Source of the DNA: Roseiarcus sp963732155
Lineage (GTDB): Bacteria; Pseudomonadota; Alphaproteobacteria; Rhizobiales; Beijerinckiaceae
Length of the DNA: 64,000 bases
Direction: 5' to 3'
Assembly (NCBI GenBank): GCA_963732155.1
Contig: CAVSYB010000013.1
Coordinates: forward strand, 558,001-622,000
Shown here in pieces: positions 1-10,248 of this stretch; the stretch's first letter is position 1, and every line of letters begins with the position of its first letter. The position numbers were made by a program, and so were the translations under genes. The notes under the pieces were generated by a model. It saw only the letters and a list, made by a program, of their open reading frames with translations. It did no database searches and was not told the DNA's origin.

Positions 1-210
1 CTTGTTGGCGTCCGACAGCGCCTGATAGGCCTCGTTCAGTTCCTTGAAGCGGGCTTCGGCGTGATGATCCCCGGGATGGCGATCGGGGTGGCATTGCATC
101 GCCGCCTTCCGGAAGGCCGCCTTGAGCTCCGCCTCCGAGGCGGTTTTGGCGACGCCCAAAGTCTCGTAGAAGTCGCGTTTGCCCACGTCCGCTTCAGCCC
201 GCTTTGTCAT
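1..210 (-). CDS. dnaJ: Chaperone DnaJ, N-terminal J-domain part (partial)
   Basis: Co-chaperone that stimulates the ATPase of DnaK in the cytoplasm. Only the first 70 codons are inside the window; the gene runs off the left edge. The visible protein has a classic J-domain: a DFYETLGV opening about 13 residues in, a basic helix, the diagnostic HPD tripeptide within CHPDRHPGD, and the closing FKELNEAYQALSD helix. The ATG at 208-210 is the only sensible start. It lies downstream of dnaK on the same strand (178 bp apart), the usual alphaproteobacterial order. The Gly/Phe and zinc-finger parts cannot be seen, so it could in principle be another J-protein, but context favours DnaJ. Confidence 0.94.
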   Translation of the reverse strand, partial: MTKRAEADVGKRDFYETLGVAKTASEAELKAAFRKAAMQCHPDRHPGDHHAEARFKELNEAYQALSDANK

Positions 211-359
211 CGAGTCGTTCGATCAATCCGGCGCCGCGACCGGATTTCGCAATCGCTCTCTGCCCCCGTCGATTTCCCGCCCATGCCGGCCCCGGAGTTT
301 CCGCCTCCCTCATCGCGACCGCCCTCTCGGACGCGAATCGGCCCCTTGCGCGGCGGCGC

Positions 360-382
360 GGACGCCGGCTGAACCGGCGTCC
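360..382 (-). terminator. Perfect 9-bp hairpin after dnaK
   Basis: GGACGCCGG and CCGGCGTCC form a perfect 9-bp stem around a 5-nt loop, starting 8 bp beyond the dnaK stop codon. There is no U-tract after it. It may be an attenuator, or a processing or stability hairpin between dnaK and dnaJ, rather than a full terminator. Confidence 0.4.
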
Positions 383-389
383 GCCTCCG

Positions 390-2303
<1,914 letters not shown>

Positions 2304-2757
2304 TGCGCTATCCCTCACTATCTCGCGAGACCGCGGGGCCCCGAAGCGGCCCGGCCGTGGACGGCGTCGGATTCGGCCATGTTCAGCCGCGTTCCTGTCC
2401 GTCCGGTCCCCGATGGACTGTCCAAAATTTCCTCAGAGCCGATTCTCGCCGCTGACGCGTTTCAAATCACCCTTGCGTGATTGGCCGGTATATAAGAGGG
2501 GCTCCGGCACGGCGCAAGGCGGGCGGCGGCTCTCCGGCGCGCAAGTTTCTCAAGGGCCACGCGGCCTTTCGCGTCGGTCCGAGGCCTCGGGCGAATTCGG
2601 CTCGCCCTCGCGGCGCGGCGCCCGCCTCGGCCGCGCCAGGCGGCTTTCCCTTTTGCCGCGCCCGCACTATTGGTCGCCGGATGAAGCCTCGCCCGGCCGC
2701 CATCGCGCCCCGCCCGATCTTCGCCGGCTCGGCGGCGCTGCGTGGCGTCCGGCCGCA
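2304..2757. other. Divergent dnaK / ureD intergenic region
   Basis: A 454-bp region between divergent dnaK and ureD. Open frames across it in several directions have no recognisable protein character and are attributed to high GC. It should hold promoters for both operons. Apart from the RpoH-like element at 2489-2518, no clear operator or RNA structure was seen. Confidence 0.6.
2489..2518 (-). promoter_or_regulatory. Candidate RpoH (sigma32)-type promoter for dnaK
   Basis: Read on the minus strand, CTTG at 2518-2515 is followed after 18 nt by CTTATATA at 2496-2489. This resembles the CTTGAA / CCCATNTA heat-shock promoter layout. It would give a dnaK leader of roughly 175 nt. The match is approximate and found by eye. 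Confidence 0.35.
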
Positions 2758-3615
2758 ATGACCGGGCCGGTCTTCCCGCTCTCCCTCGAGGCGCAGGACG
2801 CCGCCGCGCGGCTGAGGGCGCGGGGCGAGGCGCGGGCGGCCTTTTCCCGGATCGGCGGGCGCACCGAACCGGCGCGGGTGTTCGATACGGGCGGCTTGCG
2901 GCTGCGCTTTCCCCGCGCGTCCGGCGCTTGCGAGGCGGTGCTCGTCAATACGGGAGGCGGGATGGCGGGAGGCGACCGCGCCAAGACCGCGATCGTCCTC
3001 GACGCCGGCGCCGAAGTCCTTTTCACCACCCAGTCGGCGGAGAAGATCTACCGGACCGACAGCGAGACGACGCGGATCGAATCGCGCGCCGCCGTCGGCG
3101 CGGGCGCTCGCCTGGAATGGCTGCCGCAGGAGACGATCCTCTTCCACGGCGCTCGCCTGGCGCGCCGTCTGGAGGTCGATCTCGCCGCCGATGCGTCGCT
3201 TCTTCTCGTCGAGGCGGTCACCTTCGGCCGGATCGCGATGGGCGAGGCGGCCGCCGACGCGGGATTGCGCGACCGTTGGCGGATCCGGCGCGACGGCCGG
3301 CTGATCTTCGCCGAGGAGCTTCGCCTCGAAGGCGCCGGCGCCGTTCTCGGTCGGCCCGCGGTGGGGCGCGGGGCCCGGGCGATTGCCTGCATTTTGGTCG
3401 CGGCGCCCGACGCGCAGGCGCATCTGGACAAAATTCGCGCGACGCTCGAAGCGGCGGCGCTGGCGGACGGCGAGCCGCTGGAGGCGGGCGCAACCGCACT
3501 CGACGGGATCGTGGTGGGCCGGTTGATTTCGCCCGCGCCGGCCCGGTTGCGCGCCGCGGTCCGCGACGTCATGATGGCGCTGCGCGGGCGCGCCGCGCCG
3601 CGGGTCTGGTCGTGA
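2758..3615 (+). CDS. ureD: Urease accessory protein UreD (UreH)
   Basis: Scaffold protein that binds apo-urease and helps deliver nickel with UreF and UreG. The 285-aa product shows typical family stretches: the VNTGGGMAGGDR segment (around residues 62-73), TTQSAEKIYR and LEWLPQETILFHGARL. The frame is open far upstream, but that part has no family resemblance. The ATG at 2758, giving MTGPVFPLS, yields the usual length. It is the first gene of the urease operon, 55 bp before the gamma/beta subunit gene, the common order in alphaproteobacteria. Confidence 0.95.
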   Translation: MTGPVFPLSLEAQDAAARLRARGEARAAFSRIGGRTEPARVFDTGGLRLRFPRASGACEAVLVNTGGGMAGGDRAKTAIVLDAGAEVLFTTQSAEKIYRTDSETTRIESRAAVGAGARLEWLPQETILFHGARLARRLEVDLAADASLLLVEAVTFGRIAMGEAAADAGLRDRWRIRRDGRLIFAEELRLEGAGAVLGRPAVGRGARAIACILVAAPDAQAHLDKIRATLEAAALADGEPLEAGATALDGIVVGRLISPAPARLRAAVRDVMMALRGRAAPRVWS

Positions 3616-3670
3616 TTCCGGCGCGCCTGTTGCAGCATCGACGTGAAATTTCCCGGAGGATCGCCCCGCT

Positions 3671-4291
3671 ATGAACCTCACCCCGCGCGAAAAGGACAAG
3701 CTGCTGATCGCCATGGCGGCGACGGTCGCGCGCCGCCGCCTCGAGCGCGGCGTCAAGCTGAACCACCCGGAAGCGATCGCGCTGATCACCGATTTCGTCG
3801 TCGAGGGCGCGCGCGACGGGCGCACGGTCGCCGAATTGATGGAGACGGGCGCGCACGTCGTCGGCGCCCATCAGGTGATGGACGGCGTCGCCTCGATGAT
3901 CCACGACATCCAGATCGAGGCGACCTTTCCCGACGGCACCAAGCTGGTGACGGTGCATCTTCCGATCCGCGGCGCGGTCGACGCGCTGACCCCCGGCGAG
4001 GTGCGCGCCGAGCGCGGCGATATTCTGATGAACCAGGATCGCCAGACCGTCACGCTCACCGTCGCCAACTCCGGCGACCGGCCGGTTCAGGTCGGCTCGC
4101 ACTATCATTTCTTCGAGACCAATCCGGCGCTGAAGTTCAACCGCGTCAAGGCGCGCGGCTTTCGCCTCGACATTCCCGCGGGAACCGCGATGAGATTCGA
4201 GCCCGGCCAGAGCCGCGAGGTCCATCTGGTCGCGCTCGCCGGCAAGCGCGAGGTCTATGGCCTGCGCCAGGAAGTGATGGGCAAACTCTAG
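3671..4291 (+). CDS. Urease subunit gamma/beta fusion (UreA-UreB)
   Basis: Structural urease chain of 206 aa. Residues 1 to about 100 match the gamma subunit (UreA): MNLTPREKDKLLI start, LNHPEAIALI, VMDGVASMIHDIQIEATFPDGTKLVTVH. From about residue 109 the beta subunit (UreB) follows: PGEV, LTVANSGDRPVQVGSHYHFFE, FNRVKARGFRLDIPAGTAMRFEPG. The two are joined in frame without a stop, as in Helicobacter UreA and some other bacteria, whereas many relatives keep separate ureA and ureB. A GGAGG ribosome-binding site precedes the ATG. The protein would assemble with UreC 86 bp downstream. Confidence 0.97.
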   Translation: MNLTPREKDKLLIAMAATVARRRLERGVKLNHPEAIALITDFVVEGARDGRTVAELMETGAHVVGAHQVMDGVASMIHDIQIEATFPDGTKLVTVHLPIRGAVDALTPGEVRAERGDILMNQDRQTVTLTVANSGDRPVQVGSHYHFFETNPALKFNRVKARGFRLDIPAGTAMRFEPGQSREVHLVALAGKREVYGLRQEVMGKL

Positions 4292-4377
4292 CGCGCGCTT
4301 GATCTTTCGCCCCCGATCTTTCGCCGATGTCGAATGTGACTCCTCCCTCCTTGCCCTGATTTCTCGAGGTCGCTCTC

Positions 4378-6111
4378 ATGGCCAAGACCCGCAACGAACC
4401 GGCCCGCGCGTTTCTCTCCCGCGAGGCCTACGCCGACATGTTCGGGCCGACGACCGGCGACCGCGTGCGCCTCGCCGACACCGAACTGTTCATCGAGATC
4501 GAGAAGGACTTCACCACCTATGGCGAGGAAGTGAAGTTCGGCGGCGGCAAGGTCATCCGCGACGGCATGGGGCAGAGCCAGGTCTCGCGCCGGCGCGGCG
4601 CGGTCGACACGGTGATCACCAATGCGGTCATCCTCGACCACTGGGGCGTGGTCAAGGCCGACGTCGCGCTGAAGGACGGGCTGATCGCCGGCATCGGCAA
4701 GGCGGGCAATCCGGACATTCAGCCCGGCGTCACCATCGTCATCGGGCCCGGCACCGAGGTGATCGCCGGCGAGGGCAAGATTCTCACCGCCGGCGGCTTC
4801 GACACGCATATCCATTTCATCTGCCCGCAGCAGATCGAGGAGGCGCTGATGTCCGGCGTCACATCGATGCTGGGCGGCGGCACCGGGCCGGCGACCGGCA
4901 CCTTCGCCACCACCTGCACGCCCGGCCCCTGGCACATCGCGCGGATGATCGAGGCGGCCGACGCCTTTCCGATGAACCTCGGCTTCGCCGGCAAGGGCAA
5001 CGCCTCCAAACCCGCCGCGCTCGTCGAACAGGTCGAGGCGGGCGCCTGCGCGCTGAAGCTGCACGAGGACTGGGGCACCACGCCCGCCGCGATCGATTGC
5101 TGCCTGTCGGTCGCCGACGACCATGACGTGCAGGTGATGATCCATTCCGACACGCTGAACGAATCGGGCTTCGTCGAGGACACCATCAAGGCGTTCAAGG
5201 GCCGCACCATCCACGCCTTCCACACCGAGGGCGCCGGCGGCGGCCACGCGCCCGACATCATCCGCGTCGCCGGCCTCGCCAACGTGCTGCCGTCCTCGAC
5301 CAACCCGACGCGCCCGTTCACCCGCAACACGCTCGACGAACATCTCGACATGCTGATGGTGTGCCATCATCTCGACAGCGCCATTCCCGAGGACCTCGCC
5401 TTCGCCGAGAGCCGCATCCGCAAGGAAACCATCGCGGCCGAAGACATCCTGCACGACCTCGGCGCGCTCTCGATGATGTCGAGCGACAGCCAGGCGATGG
5501 GGCGGGTCGGCGAGGTGATCATCCGCACCTGGCAGACCGCCGACAAGATGAAGCGCCAGCGCGGCGCGCTCAGCCCCGATACGAGCCGCAACGACAATTT
5601 CCGCGCGCGGCGCTACGTCGCCAAATACACCATCAACCCGGCGATCGCACATGGCGTCTCCAGGCACATCGGTTCGGTCGAGAAGGGCAAGCTCGCCGAT
5701 CTCGTGCTGTGGACGCCGGCGTTCTTCGGCGTGAAGCCCGATCTCGTGATCAAGGGCGGCGTCATCGCCGCCGCGCCGATGGGCGACCCCAACGCCTCGA
5801 TCCCGACGCCGCAGCCGGTGCACTATCGCCTGATGTTCGGCGCCTTCGGGCGCGCCCGCACCGGCTCGTCGCTGACCTTCGTCAGCCAGGCCGCCGTCGA
5901 CAACAAGCTGGCGGGCAAGCTGAAGGTCGCCAAGCGGCTCGTCGCGGTGGAGAACACCCGCAACATTTCCAAGAAGAGCCTCATCCACAACGACGCGACG
6001 CCGGACATCAAGGTCGATCCCGAAACCTACGCCGTCACCGCCGACGGCGTCCCGCTCATCTGCGAGCCGGCGAGCGAACTGCCGATGGCGCAGCGGTATT
6101 TCCTGTTTTAG
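4378..6111 (+). CDS. ureC: Urease subunit alpha (UreC)
   Basis: Catalytic subunit hydrolysing urea to ammonia and carbamate at a di-nickel centre. At 577 aa it is near the usual 567-572. Visible active-site features are the metal-binding HIH pair (THIHFICPQ), the lysine that becomes carbamylated (CALKLHEDWG), the metal His in VMIHSDTLNESGF and in HTEGAGGGHAPD, the flap cysteine in MVCHHLD, and the metal Asp in MMSSDSQAMGR. All look intact, so the enzyme should be functional if it is matured. It ends in the family RYFLF tail. No ureE, ureF or ureG follows; the next gene is on the other strand. Confidence 0.99.
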   Translation: MAKTRNEPARAFLSREAYADMFGPTTGDRVRLADTELFIEIEKDFTTYGEEVKFGGGKVIRDGMGQSQVSRRRGAVDTVITNAVILDHWGVVKADVALKDGLIAGIGKAGNPDIQPGVTIVIGPGTEVIAGEGKILTAGGFDTHIHFICPQQIEEALMSGVTSMLGGGTGPATGTFATTCTPGPWHIARMIEAADAFPMNLGFAGKGNASKPAALVEQVEAGACALKLHEDWGTTPAAIDCCLSVADDHDVQVMIHSDTLNESGFVEDTIKAFKGRTIHAFHTEGAGGGHAPDIIRVAGLANVLPSSTNPTRPFTRNTLDEHLDMLMVCHHLDSAIPEDLAFAESRIRKETIAAEDILHDLGALSMMSSDSQAMGRVGEVIIRTWQTADKMKRQRGALSPDTSRNDNFRARRYVAKYTINPAIAHGVSRHIGSVEKGKLADLVLWTPAFFGVKPDLVIKGGVIAAAPMGDPNASIPTPQPVHYRLMFGAFGRARTGSSLTFVSQAAVDNKLAGKLKVAKRLVAVENTRNISKKSLIHNDATPDIKVDPETYAVTADGVPLICEPASELPMAQRYFLF

Positions 6112-6118
6112 CGCAACG

Positions 6119-6229
6119 CCCTTCTCCCGCTCGCGGGAGAAGGTGGCGCGCAGCGGCGGATGAGGGCGTCGATCGCCGAGCGCGGCCCCGACGCCCTCAC
6201 CCCGACCCTCTCCCGCCCGCGGGAGAGGG
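6119..6229. repeat. REP/BIME-like palindromic repeat pair downstream of ureC
   Basis: Two hairpins, cttctcccgc/gcgggagaag (6121-6142) and ccctctcccg/cgggagaggg (6206-6229), flank an inner inverted pair GATGAGGGCGTCG / CGACGCCCTCACC (about 6159-6171 and 6189-6201). The nested symmetry around CTCTCCC-type words is the form of dispersed intergenic repeats common in alphaproteobacterial genomes. It sits between convergent genes and could act as a two-way terminator. Confidence 0.75.
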
Positions 6230-6278
6230 GGCAGAGTCGGGGTTCGCCGATCTCGCAAAAATCTGCAACGGCGATTTT

Positions 6279-6301
6279 CCCGGACTTGACATAAGTCCGG
6301 G
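6279..6301. repeat. Perfect inverted repeat CCCGGACTT-N5-AAGTCCGGG
   Basis: A 9-bp perfect stem with the 5-nt spacer GACAT, about 170 bp past ureC and beyond the end of the minus-strand small membrane gene. Neither strand has a U-run directly after it, so a classic intrinsic terminator is unlikely. It is probably part of the same intergenic repeat block. Confidence 0.6.
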
Positions 6302-6383
6302 CGCCTCTTCCGCTCGTCAAAATGAGCGCCTCGATCGCCGCCCTGCGATCGCCCGTCGCGGCGAAAGACGACGGGCGATTGGG

Positions 6384-6752
6384 TCAGATCGGCTGGTTGG
6401 CGTCGCGTCCATCGGGACGATGCGGCGCGCAGACGCGGCCCGCCCGCCCGAGACTGGGGCATTGTTCTTCCGCCGACGCGCCGGCGCCAGGCCGGTCGTC
6501 GCTTGCGGCGCGCCTGACGCAATGATCGCCGGCGCGACCCATGCTCGTGCAATCCAATTGCGGGCCGAGGCCCTCGATCGCCGGTTCGCCTGATCCGAAG
6601 GAAAGCAACCAGCCGAGGAACAACCCAGCGACGCCGAGGATGACGATCGCCATCGCGACGCGGACGGCGACGCCGGGCGTCGGAAGGCGGAAGTTCGCCT
6701 CGAGGGCCGATGTTCTCCCACGCGTCCTGGCGCGAAGAGAGCTCCTGATCAC
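6384..6752 (-). CDS. Small single-pass membrane protein with duplicated C-x-S-x-GRAG-xx-C motif
   Basis: Not recognised. The 122-aa product has a basic N-terminus, one strong membrane helix (MAIVILGVAGLFLGWLLSF, about residues 34-52), then an exported or periplasmic tail. The tail holds two copies of the same motif, DCTSMGRAGDHC and QCPSLGRAGRVC, about 30 residues apart. The four cysteines could form disulfides. The GTG start is chosen because AGGAG lies 7 nt upstream. The frame is open much further upstream, antisense to the MFS gene, and that part is rejected. The real length could differ. Confidence 0.55.
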   Translation of the reverse strand: MIRSSLRARTRGRTSALEANFRLPTPGVAVRVAMAIVILGVAGLFLGWLLSFGSGEPAIEGLGPQLDCTSMGRAGDHCVRRAASDDRPGAGASAEEQCPSLGRAGRVCAPHRPDGRDANQPI

Positions 6753-7117
6753 GGCGCGCTCCTGAATGCGGCCGTTGCGGCCGTTCTCATCAGGCCGTCT
6801 TGCTAGCGCGGGGGCGTGCAAGGGCGCCATATGGAATGAGGGGCGCCGGCATAAGGAAATTGTAAAGGCTCTCCGCCGCCAGCCGCCGGTTCGAAACGCC
6901 GGCCGGGACGGCGGACGGGGGAACCGATCAGGCGGTTCAATTCGGCGTGACGGCTTCGACGCCGACCCTCTTGCCGGAACTCCTGGATCATGTCGTTGAA
7001 GCGCATCGGCGCCTCGACGAAGACGGACCGTCGCCTGGTCAGGATATCGCCTTGTCGAAATTCGTCCGCCCGCATGGCGCGCGCCCCGCGCGTTGAGAAT
7101 GCAATCGACGCGGGAGC
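6753..7117. other. Intergenic stretch, at most one weak small ORF
   Basis: 365 bp between two minus-strand genes. The only candidate gene is the weak 90-codon minus ORF at 6803-7075, listed separately. No clear promoter or hairpin was identified. Confidence 0.5.
6803..7075 (-). CDS. Possible small basic protein (doubtful)
   Basis: A 90-codon ORF whose middle part (residues about 24-55, MRFNDMIQEFRQEGRRRSRHAELNRL...) has the feel of a short basic helical protein, faintly like DUF1127-type peptides. The C-terminal half is Pro/Gly/Arg-rich and looks like chance translation of GC-rich DNA. No strong ribosome-binding site was seen. It may be spurious. Confidence 0.25.
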   Translation of the reverse strand: MRADEFRQGDILTRRRSVFVEAPMRFNDMIQEFRQEGRRRSRHAELNRLIGSPVRRPGRRFEPAAGGGEPLQFPYAGAPHSIWRPCTPPR

Positions 7118-8329
7118 TCAACGGCTGCGCCGCGGGCGCGCGATGATCAACCCGATCAGGGCGGCGACGGCGAGCGCCGCTCCGGCCAGGAACGTCGCCG
7201 TCGGGCCGAAGGCGTCCCACAGCGCGCCAGCGGCGACGCTGGCGGCGAGCAAGGCGAGGCCGGTCGAAAAATTGAACACGCCGAACGCCGCGCCGCGCAA
7301 TTCGGCCGGCGCCGAATCGGCGATCATCGCCGACAGCACGCCCTGCGTGAACGCCAGTTGCATGCCCCACAGCGCGATCCCGATGGCGACGCCGGAAAGG
7401 TCCGACGAGAGCGCCAGCGCAAGGTCGGCGAGGGCGAGGAAGATCAGCCCGAGCGCCAGCATCCGCGTGCGGTCGCCCCGGTCGGAAAGGACGCCGGCGG
7501 GATAGGCGCCAAGCGCATAGACGACGTTCATCGCGATGAACACCGTCGGCGCCAGCGCGACGGGAAGTCCGGCGGCCCGCGCCTTCAGGACGAGGAACGC
7601 CGCGCTGATCTGCGCCAGCGCGAACACCGTTCCGACCGCGACGATCATCCAATAGGGGCGGCCGAGGCGGCGAAGCGCGGCCCGCCCGAACGGCGGCGGC
7701 GCGCCGCGCGCCTTGACCGCGCCTTCCGTCTCCTGGACGCCGAAGATGATGAAGGCCACCGCAAGGAACGCTGGGATGACGGCGATCCAGAACACGATCG
7801 TATAGCGGTCGCCGGTGAGCCACATGAACAGGATGCCCAGCAGCGGGCCGACGAAGGCGCCGACGGTGTCGAGCGCCTGGCGCAGGCCGAAGCTGGCGCC
7901 GCGCAGCGGCGGCGGCGTCAGGTCGGCGATCAGCGCGTCGCGCGGCGCGCCGCGAACGCCCTTGCCGAGCCGATCGATGAGGCGCGCCGCCATGATCCAG
8001 CCGGCGTCGGGCGCCAGCGCGAACAGCGGCTTGCTGAACGCCGCAAGCCCGTAGCCGAGCGCGGCGAGCAATTTCCGGCGGCCGACCCAGTCGCTGATCG
8101 CGCCCGAGAAGATTTTGGCGATGCTGGCGATCGCCTCGCCGAACCCCTCGATGAGGCCGACGGTCAGCGTGGAGGCGCCGAGCGCGCTCACCAGATAGAC
8201 CGGCAGCAGCGCGTGGATCATTTCGGATGACGCATCCATCAGCAGCGAAACGAAGCCGAGCGCCCATATCGGGCGCGGGATCGCGCGCAAGGTCGCATAA
8301 TCGAGCCTGGCGCCGCCCTTTGCTGGCAT
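7118..8329 (-). CDS. MFS transporter
   Basis: Inner-membrane secondary transporter of the major facilitator superfamily, 403 aa, with about 12 hydrophobic segments. The loop between TM2 and TM3 carries SGAISDWVGRRK, the MFS signature. TM4-TM5 contains RLIDRLGKGVRGAPRDALIAD, similar to a subgroup of predicted drug or metabolite exporters. The ATG at 8327-8329 (MPAKGG) is preferred over a TTG two codons upstream, because GGGGAG lies 8 nt before the ATG and only 2 nt before the TTG. The substrate cannot be told from sequence. Confidence 0.92.
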   Translation of the reverse strand: MPAKGGARLDYATLRAIPRPIWALGFVSLLMDASSEMIHALLPVYLVSALGASTLTVGLIEGFGEAIASIAKIFSGAISDWVGRRKLLAALGYGLAAFSKPLFALAPDAGWIMAARLIDRLGKGVRGAPRDALIADLTPPPLRGASFGLRQALDTVGAFVGPLLGILFMWLTGDRYTIVFWIAVIPAFLAVAFIIFGVQETEGAVKARGAPPPFGRAALRRLGRPYWMIVAVGTVFALAQISAAFLVLKARAAGLPVALAPTVFIAMNVVYALGAYPAGVLSDRGDRTRMLALGLIFLALADLALALSSDLSGVAIGIALWGMQLAFTQGVLSAMIADSAPAELRGAAFGVFNFSTGLALLAASVAAGALWDAFGPTATFLAGAALAVAALIGLIIARPRRSR

Positions 8330-8362
8330 TTCCAACGCTCCCCGGCGTCTCGAGTTTCGCCG

Positions 8363-8782
8363 TTAGCCGACGCGCCGGCCGGGCCGCGCCGCCGATGCCG
8401 GGCTCTGCGTCTCGCCCTCGAGCCGCAAGCCCTGCTCCAGCGCCTGACGCATCGCCCGGGCGAGGAGATCGCCGAGCGCCGCCGCCTCGGCGAGGTCGGG
8501 ATTGTCTTTCTCGGCGGTCATCCGCCGCCAGGTCTCGTCGGCGACGTCGAGCGCGAAGGCCATCAGCACGCTCGCCAGAAAGCTTTCGGCACCGACGCCG
8601 CGGTGGGCGACGAGCGCGCGTACTTCATCGGACAGGTTGGGATCGAGCCGACCCAGAATCGGCGCGGCGTCAATCGCGCCCGATCGAAGCCCGGCGATCA
8701 GGTCGCGCAGGCGATGGGGAGCCTCGCCCGCCGGAGAAAAGTGATCGTCGATGAAAAGAAACCCGGAGCCGGACGAATTCAT
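8363..8782 (-). CDS. Conserved-looking hypothetical protein, 139 aa
   Basis: Not recognised. A soluble, largely helical protein with no signal peptide or membrane segment. It opens MNSSGSGFLFIDDHF and has an acidic, alanine- and leucine-rich middle (LSDEVRALVAHRGVGAESFLASVLMAFALDVADETWRRMTAEKDNPDLAE). The ATG has a GGGAGG ribosome-binding site. It lies between the COG1537-like gene and the MFS gene on the same strand, so the three could be co-transcribed. Codon use matches its neighbours. Confidence 0.72.
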   Translation of the reverse strand: MNSSGSGFLFIDDHFSPAGEAPHRLRDLIAGLRSGAIDAAPILGRLDPNLSDEVRALVAHRGVGAESFLASVLMAFALDVADETWRRMTAEKDNPDLAEAAALGDLLARAMRQALEQGLRLEGETQSPASAARPGRRVG

Positions 8783-8816
8783 TTCGCCTCCCGCCTTTTC
8801 GTCGCGACGCGGCGCG

Positions 8817-9212
8817 CTAAATCTGCGGACGCATCTGATCGGCGCCCTTCACGTAGCGGCGCGCGTAAGCCAGCAATTGGCCGTCGGTCGGATGGTCGAG
8901 CGATTCGACGCCCTCGATCCTGATGGCCATTTCCGGATGATAGCGCTTGATGTGCTTGACGAGCTCGTTCTTCTCGCTCGACGGTCCGACGATCAGCACG
9001 GCGCCGGCGCCGGCGACCGACCTCGCGACGCTTTCCAGAAAGCGCTGATCTTCAAGCTCGCGGCCGCCGCTGACGCGGTCCGCCTTGTGATGCCGGCTGT
9101 GGGCGGGGTGGTCGGGGCGCAACACCTGCTCGTCCAATTCGCTCGCATTGAAGTGAAGGACCCGCGCCTGATGGTGATCGATCCAGATGACGGCGTGATA
9201 GTGGCTCGGCAT
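8817..9212 (-). CDS. COG1537/eRF1-related 'translational machinery' family protein
   Basis: A 131-aa protein beginning MPSHYHAVIWIDHHQARVLHFN. This is typical of a short alphaproteobacterial family annotated as translational machinery or Dom34/pelota-related protein. The middle has AGAVLIVGPSSEKNELVKHIKRYHPEMA, like the central domain of archaeal and eukaryotic release-factor relatives. The ending SLDHPTDGQLLAYARRYVKGADQM is characteristic. The role is not established; ribosome-associated or stress function is assumed by homology only. Confidence 0.82.
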   Translation of the reverse strand: MPSHYHAVIWIDHHQARVLHFNASELDEQVLRPDHPAHSRHHKADRVSGGRELEDQRFLESVARSVAGAGAVLIVGPSSEKNELVKHIKRYHPEMAIRIEGVESLDHPTDGQLLAYARRYVKGADQMRPQI

Positions 9213-9351
9213 GAGTCGGCTCCATGGCTCCCTTGAGAAATCCCGTCGCGGACCACGTTCTTGGCGGCCGCCGGGCTGTCAAGCCTTGTCCATCGAAGAA
9301 GCGACGTTGTCTTTGACCTGAGTCACGCCAGACTCGGTCCGCCCCGTTCCG

Positions 9352-10248
9352 TCAGCGAGCGGGCAGCGCCTGCGCGACCTTATCATAGCCGGCCCAGGCG
9401 TCGCCGCGTTCGGCGAGCCGGGCCGGCATGGTCGCGAGGGTGAAGGCATGCGGGTCGAGCGTGGGGGTCGCCTCGGCCCAGGCCAACGGCGCGGCGACGG
9501 TCGCCCCGTCGCGCGCCCGCGGCGAATAGGAGGCGATCGCCGTCGCGCCGAGCCCGTTGCGCAGCCAATCGATCAGGATGCGGCCGCGCCGCGCCTCCTT
9601 GGAAATCGTCGCCAGGAAACGCCGTGGCTCCTCGCGCGACAGCGCCTCCGCGAACGCCTTGGAGAAAGCCCGCGCCTGCGCCCAGGTCGCCGGTCCCGCC
9701 AGCGGCGTCACGACATGCAGGCCCTTGCCGCCGGTGGTTCGGCAGAACGAGAGGAGATTCAGGGCGTTCAGCCGCTCGCGGATGGCGTTGGCGGCGTCGA
9801 CGACTTCCGCAAAGCCGACCCCTTCGCCCGGATCGAGATCGAACACGATGCGGTCGGGGCGGAGCGGATCGCGCTCGGTCGCCCCCCAACTGTGCAGCTC
9901 GATCGCGGCGATTTGCGCCATCGCGACGAGGCCGTCGACATCGTCGAGGGCGAGATAGGGCCGGCCCCGCGCGGCGCCTTCGCGAATCTGCCGCGGCAGG
10001 CCCTTGTGCGCATGCTTCTGGAAGAAATGCGGACCGGCGACGCCGTCCGGGCAGCGCAGAATCGCCAGCGGCCGCCCAGCGATTCCGGGCAGCGCCGCCG
10101 AAGCGACCGCGCGCCAGTAGTCCGCCAGGTCCTGCTTGGCGACGCCCGGCCACAGCTCCCGGTGGGGATGGGTGAGGACCACGCCCTTGGGCGCCGCTCG
10201 CCGCGCGGCCGGCGGATCGTCGCTCGGGCCCTGGCGTTTGGCGTTCAT
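9352..10248 (-). CDS. Stand-alone LigD-type polymerase/primase domain protein
   Basis: Polymerase domain of the bacterial non-homologous end-joining ligase family (AEP primase superfamily), 298 aa. Visible motifs are LTHPHRELWPG at the start, HFFQKHAHKGLP, the metal-binding DLDPGEG, and FCRTTGGKGLHVVTPL. No ligase or nuclease domain is attached and no ku gene is nearby. The protein may fill in or extend ends in trans with LigD/Ku encoded elsewhere. Its ATG overlaps the stop of the upstream xylulokinase gene as ATGA, so translation of the two is coupled. Confidence 0.93.
   Translation of the reverse strand: MNAKRQGPSDDPPAARRAAPKGVVLTHPHRELWPGVAKQDLADYWRAVASAALPGIAGRPLAILRCPDGVAGPHFFQKHAHKGLPRQIREGAARGRPYLALDDVDGLVAMAQIAAIELHSWGATERDPLRPDRIVFDLDPGEGVGFAEVVDAANAIRERLNALNLLSFCRTTGGKGLHVVTPLAGPATWAQARAFSKAFAEALSREEPRRFLATISKEARRGRILIDWLRNGLGATAIASYSPRARDGATVAAPLAWAEATPTLDPHAFTLATMPARLAERGDAWAGYDKVAQALPAR

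Noticed and set aside
4288..6552. 754-codon minus-strand frame over ureC
   Set aside because: Shadow of ureC and of the downstream repeat; no protein features.
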